A stretch of DNA of 21,929 bases, from the NCBI GenBank assembly GCA_002451235.1, contig DKBN01000004.1, forward strand, positions 3,410 through 25,338, read 5' to 3'. Below, one piece after another: positions 20,785 through 21,929 of this stretch. Position 1 is the first letter of the stretch, and each line of letters opens with the position of its first letter. The translations under genes and the position numbers were made by a program. Source of the stretch: Patescibacteria group bacterium UBA6899 (GTDB taxonomy: Bacteria > Patescibacteriota > Minisyncoccia > Phycocordibacterales > UBA6899). The notes beneath the pieces are model-generated. The model saw only the letters and a list, made by a program, of their open reading frames with translations, was not told where the DNA came from and made no database searches.

Positions 20785-21207
20785 ATGAACCTGCGATTAT
20801 TCGTTCACCATCCCTATATGAAAAAAGGATACATCGTGCGTTTAGAGGAAGAGACGCTCAAGAATACTGATTACCGACGCGTCCTTTATACCGCGGAGGG
20901 AACTCAGCTCGTTCTTATGTCGCTCCCTGCTGGCATCGATATCGGGGAGGAAACTCACCATTTGGATCAGTTCATCCGCGTCGAGAGCGGCAATGCGACC
21001 GCGATCCTGAGTGGCGAGGAACACGCGCTCGCGGACGGAGACGCGGTCATTATCCCACGCGGCGTCAAACATAACGTCATCAATACCGGCGCGTCAGATC
21101 TCAAACTCTACACCCTCTATTCCCCTCCTGAACACAAGGACGGCATCGTCGAGCGCACGAAAGCGGACGAGGTCGAGGAACATTTCGACGGGAAAACGAG
21201 CGAATGA
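20785..21207 (+). CDS. Single-domain cupin protein
   Basis: 140 residues from the ATG at 20785, which has AGGAGG directly upstream, though spaced only 3 nt. An ATG at 20818 (MKKGYIVRL, 129 residues) matches the family start better but has no ribosome site. One cupin barrel: motif 1 GEETHHLDQFIRVESGNATAILSG (about 54-77) with candidate metal ligands His58/59 and Glu67, and motif 2 GDAVIIPRGVKHNVIN (85-100) with His96. LKLYTLYSPPEHKDG and a C-terminal EEHFDGKTSE follow. Related small cupins are common in this bacterial group. Substrate and metal are unknown; sugar isomerase or binding roles are possibilities only. A terminator follows. Confidence 0.85.
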   Translation: MNLRLFVHHPYMKKGYIVRLEEETLKNTDYRRVLYTAEGTQLVLMSLPAGIDIGEETHHLDQFIRVESGNATAILSGEEHALADGDAVIIPRGVKHNVINTGASDLKLYTLYSPPEHKDGIVERTKADEVEEHFDGKTSE

Positions 21208-21227
21208 GATCTCGTTCGTATCAGCAC

Positions 21228-21273
21228 CAGAAACCCCACGACGGCATATTGCCTATAGATCGCGGGGTTTCTG
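21228..21273 (+). terminator. Probable terminator of the cupin gene
   Basis: CAGAAACCCC (21228-21237) pairs perfectly with GGGGTTTCTG (21264-21273) across a 26-nt loop. The tail CGTATAATTCTT is only partly T-rich. Confidence 0.65.
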
Positions 21274-21367
21274 CGTATAATTCTTCATATGAAGCAACAA
21301 GGTGTTGGGTCGACTAGCGGCCGCTTCCTTGCATCTGTACGTATATATACGCCTTGGAGGCGAAAAA

Positions 21368-21396
21368 GTGACATGATGCATTGCCCGTCCTATACT
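21368..21396 (+). promoter_or_regulatory. Promoter of tRNA-Gly
   Basis: GTGACA (21368-21373), 17-nt spacer, TATACT (21391-21396), 22 nt before the tRNA. The stretch 21274-21367 shows no supported gene. It holds a TATAAT (21276-21281) and palindromes CTTCATATGAAG (21283-21294) and CGTATATATACG (21340-21351). Confidence 0.6.
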
Positions 21397-21418
21397 GATT
21401 TGTTAGGATTCCACCATC

Positions 21419-21492
21419 GCGGGTGTGGTTTAGTGGTAAAATGACTGCCTTCCAAGCAGTAGTCGGGAGTTCGATTCTCCCCACCCGCACCA
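21419..21492 (+). tRNA. tRNA-Gly (anticodon UCC)
   Basis: 74 nt with encoded CCA. The acceptor arm GCGGGTG pairs with CACCCGC, followed by A and CCA. The anticodon arm is ACTGC-CTTCCAA-GCAGT, giving anticodon TCC. The T arm is GGGAG-TTCGATT-CTCCC. It reads GGA and, by wobble, GGG codons. No intron. Confidence 0.97.
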
Positions 21493-21529
21493 TAGAGTTC
21501 TGCACATTCTCCAAAGAATCTTTCCTCGC

Positions 21530-21535
21530 TATAAT
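21530..21535 (+). promoter_or_regulatory. -10 box of the phosphomannomutase gene
   Basis: TATAAT, nine bases before the ATG at 21545. The transcript would start within about 3 nt of the start codon. No strong -35. Confidence 0.5.
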
Positions 21536-21544
21536 TGTCGGATA

Positions 21545-21929
21545 ATGGGTTCTCCATTCAAGGCCTATGATGTGCGGGGGATCTATCCATCAGAGATCAA
21601 TGAAGATCTTGTCTACCGCGTCGGTCGTGCCATTGTACGCGTCTTAGGAGCAAGAACGATCGCGATCGGACAGGACCATCGCGCCTCTTCCCCTTCCCTC
21701 TTCAAAGCCATCGCTCACGGCATCATCGCTGAGGGTGGGCGCGTAAATGACCTCGGTCTTGTCGACACACCAATGCTCTACTTCGCTTCCGCAAAACTCC
21801 CTGTTGACGCCGCGGTCATGATCACCGCGTCTCATAATCCTCCAGAATATAATGGCATCAAGATCTGCAAGAAGAACGCGGTTCCGGTCGGACTTTCGAG
21901 CGGGCTTGATCGGATCCGCGATGAGGTAA
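21545..21929 (+). CDS. manB: Phosphomannomutase/phosphoglucomutase, 3' part beyond the window
   Basis: First 128 codons of an alpha-D-phosphohexomutase, which moves phosphate between C1 and C6 of mannose or glucose and feeds nucleotide-sugar synthesis. FKAYDVRGIYPSEINEDLVYRVGRA is the standard N terminus. DHRASSPSL and the catalytic phosphoserine motif MITASHNPPEYNGIKI (Ser96) are intact. The specificity (mannose, glucose or glucosamine) is set by later residues outside the window, so the symbol is provisional. The gene has no Shine-Dalgarno sequence and probably makes a leaderless mRNA. Confidence 0.92.
   Translation, partial: MGSPFKAYDVRGIYPSEINEDLVYRVGRAIVRVLGARTIAIGQDHRASSPSLFKAIAHGIIAEGGRVNDLGLVDTPMLYFASAKLPVDAAVMITASHNPPEYNGIKICKKNAVPVGLSSGLDRIRDEV

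Noticed and set aside
21314..21514. Minus-strand ORF with VGRIELPTTAWKAVILPLNH
   Set aside because: This is the antisense of tRNA-Gly, a well-known spurious protein in databases.
1..21929. CRISPR array, insertion sequence, prophage, rRNA or recognisable defence system
   Set aside because: No regularly spaced repeats, transposase or integrase motifs, rRNA segments or known defence domains were seen on either strand.

Overview
The window looks like a chromosomal segment of a Candidate Phyla Radiation (Patescibacteria, probably Parcubacteria-like) bacterium. The evidence is tight packing of short housekeeping genes, a pilus operon with several minor pilins, a DUF5674-type protein, a long-form dCTP deaminase, RNase Y, a trigger factor without its isomerase domain, and many small lineage-specific proteins. 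TGA is used as an ordinary stop, for example in the pilus genes, so this is not a lineage that reads UGA as glycine. The taxonomic call is inference from gene content only.

Layout. 14-1907 (minus): tpiA then pgk. 2024-3981: thyA (+) and a long dCTP deaminase (-), convergent on a shared terminator. 4092-11077 (minus): a type IV pilus operon, in transcription order a winged-helix protein, pilB, pilC, three class-III-signal pseudopilins and a large PilX-like protein with a beta-sandwich insert. 11369-15625 (plus): nusA, ppa, a secreted helical protein, a small membrane protein and a PPIase-less trigger factor. 15671-16555 (minus): two unrecognised genes lying between tig and clpP. 16678-19968 (plus): clpP, a small membrane protein, rny and an HU gene with a highly structured leader. 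20063-20700 (minus): an overlapping pair, DUF5674 plus a 98-aa partner, bracketed by two copies of a 25-nt sequence from the HU terminator. 20785-21929 (plus): a cupin, tRNA-Gly(UCC), and the start of a phosphomannomutase/phosphoglucomutase that runs off the window.

Functionally the window combines lower glycolysis (TpiA, Pgk), dTMP supply (dCTP deaminase, ThyA), surface pili, and a transcription, RNA-turnover and protein-quality set (NusA, RNase Y, trigger factor, ClpP, HU, Ppa). Recurrent promoter patterns can be read. Several plus-strand genes have a -35 and -10 separated by 16 nt. Several other genes have a -10 box only 6-11 nt before the start codon, which predicts leaderless mRNAs.

I found no CRISPR array, transposase, rRNA, phage gene or obvious defence system. 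The best candidates for something undescribed are the DUF5674 pair with its duplicated terminator, the two genes between tig and clpP, and the pilus-tip-like protein. None has a function demonstrable from sequence alone. No gene-free stretch exceeds 300 bases. The longest (11078-11368, 17638-17883, 19477-19695, 21208-21418) are covered by the regulatory entries.
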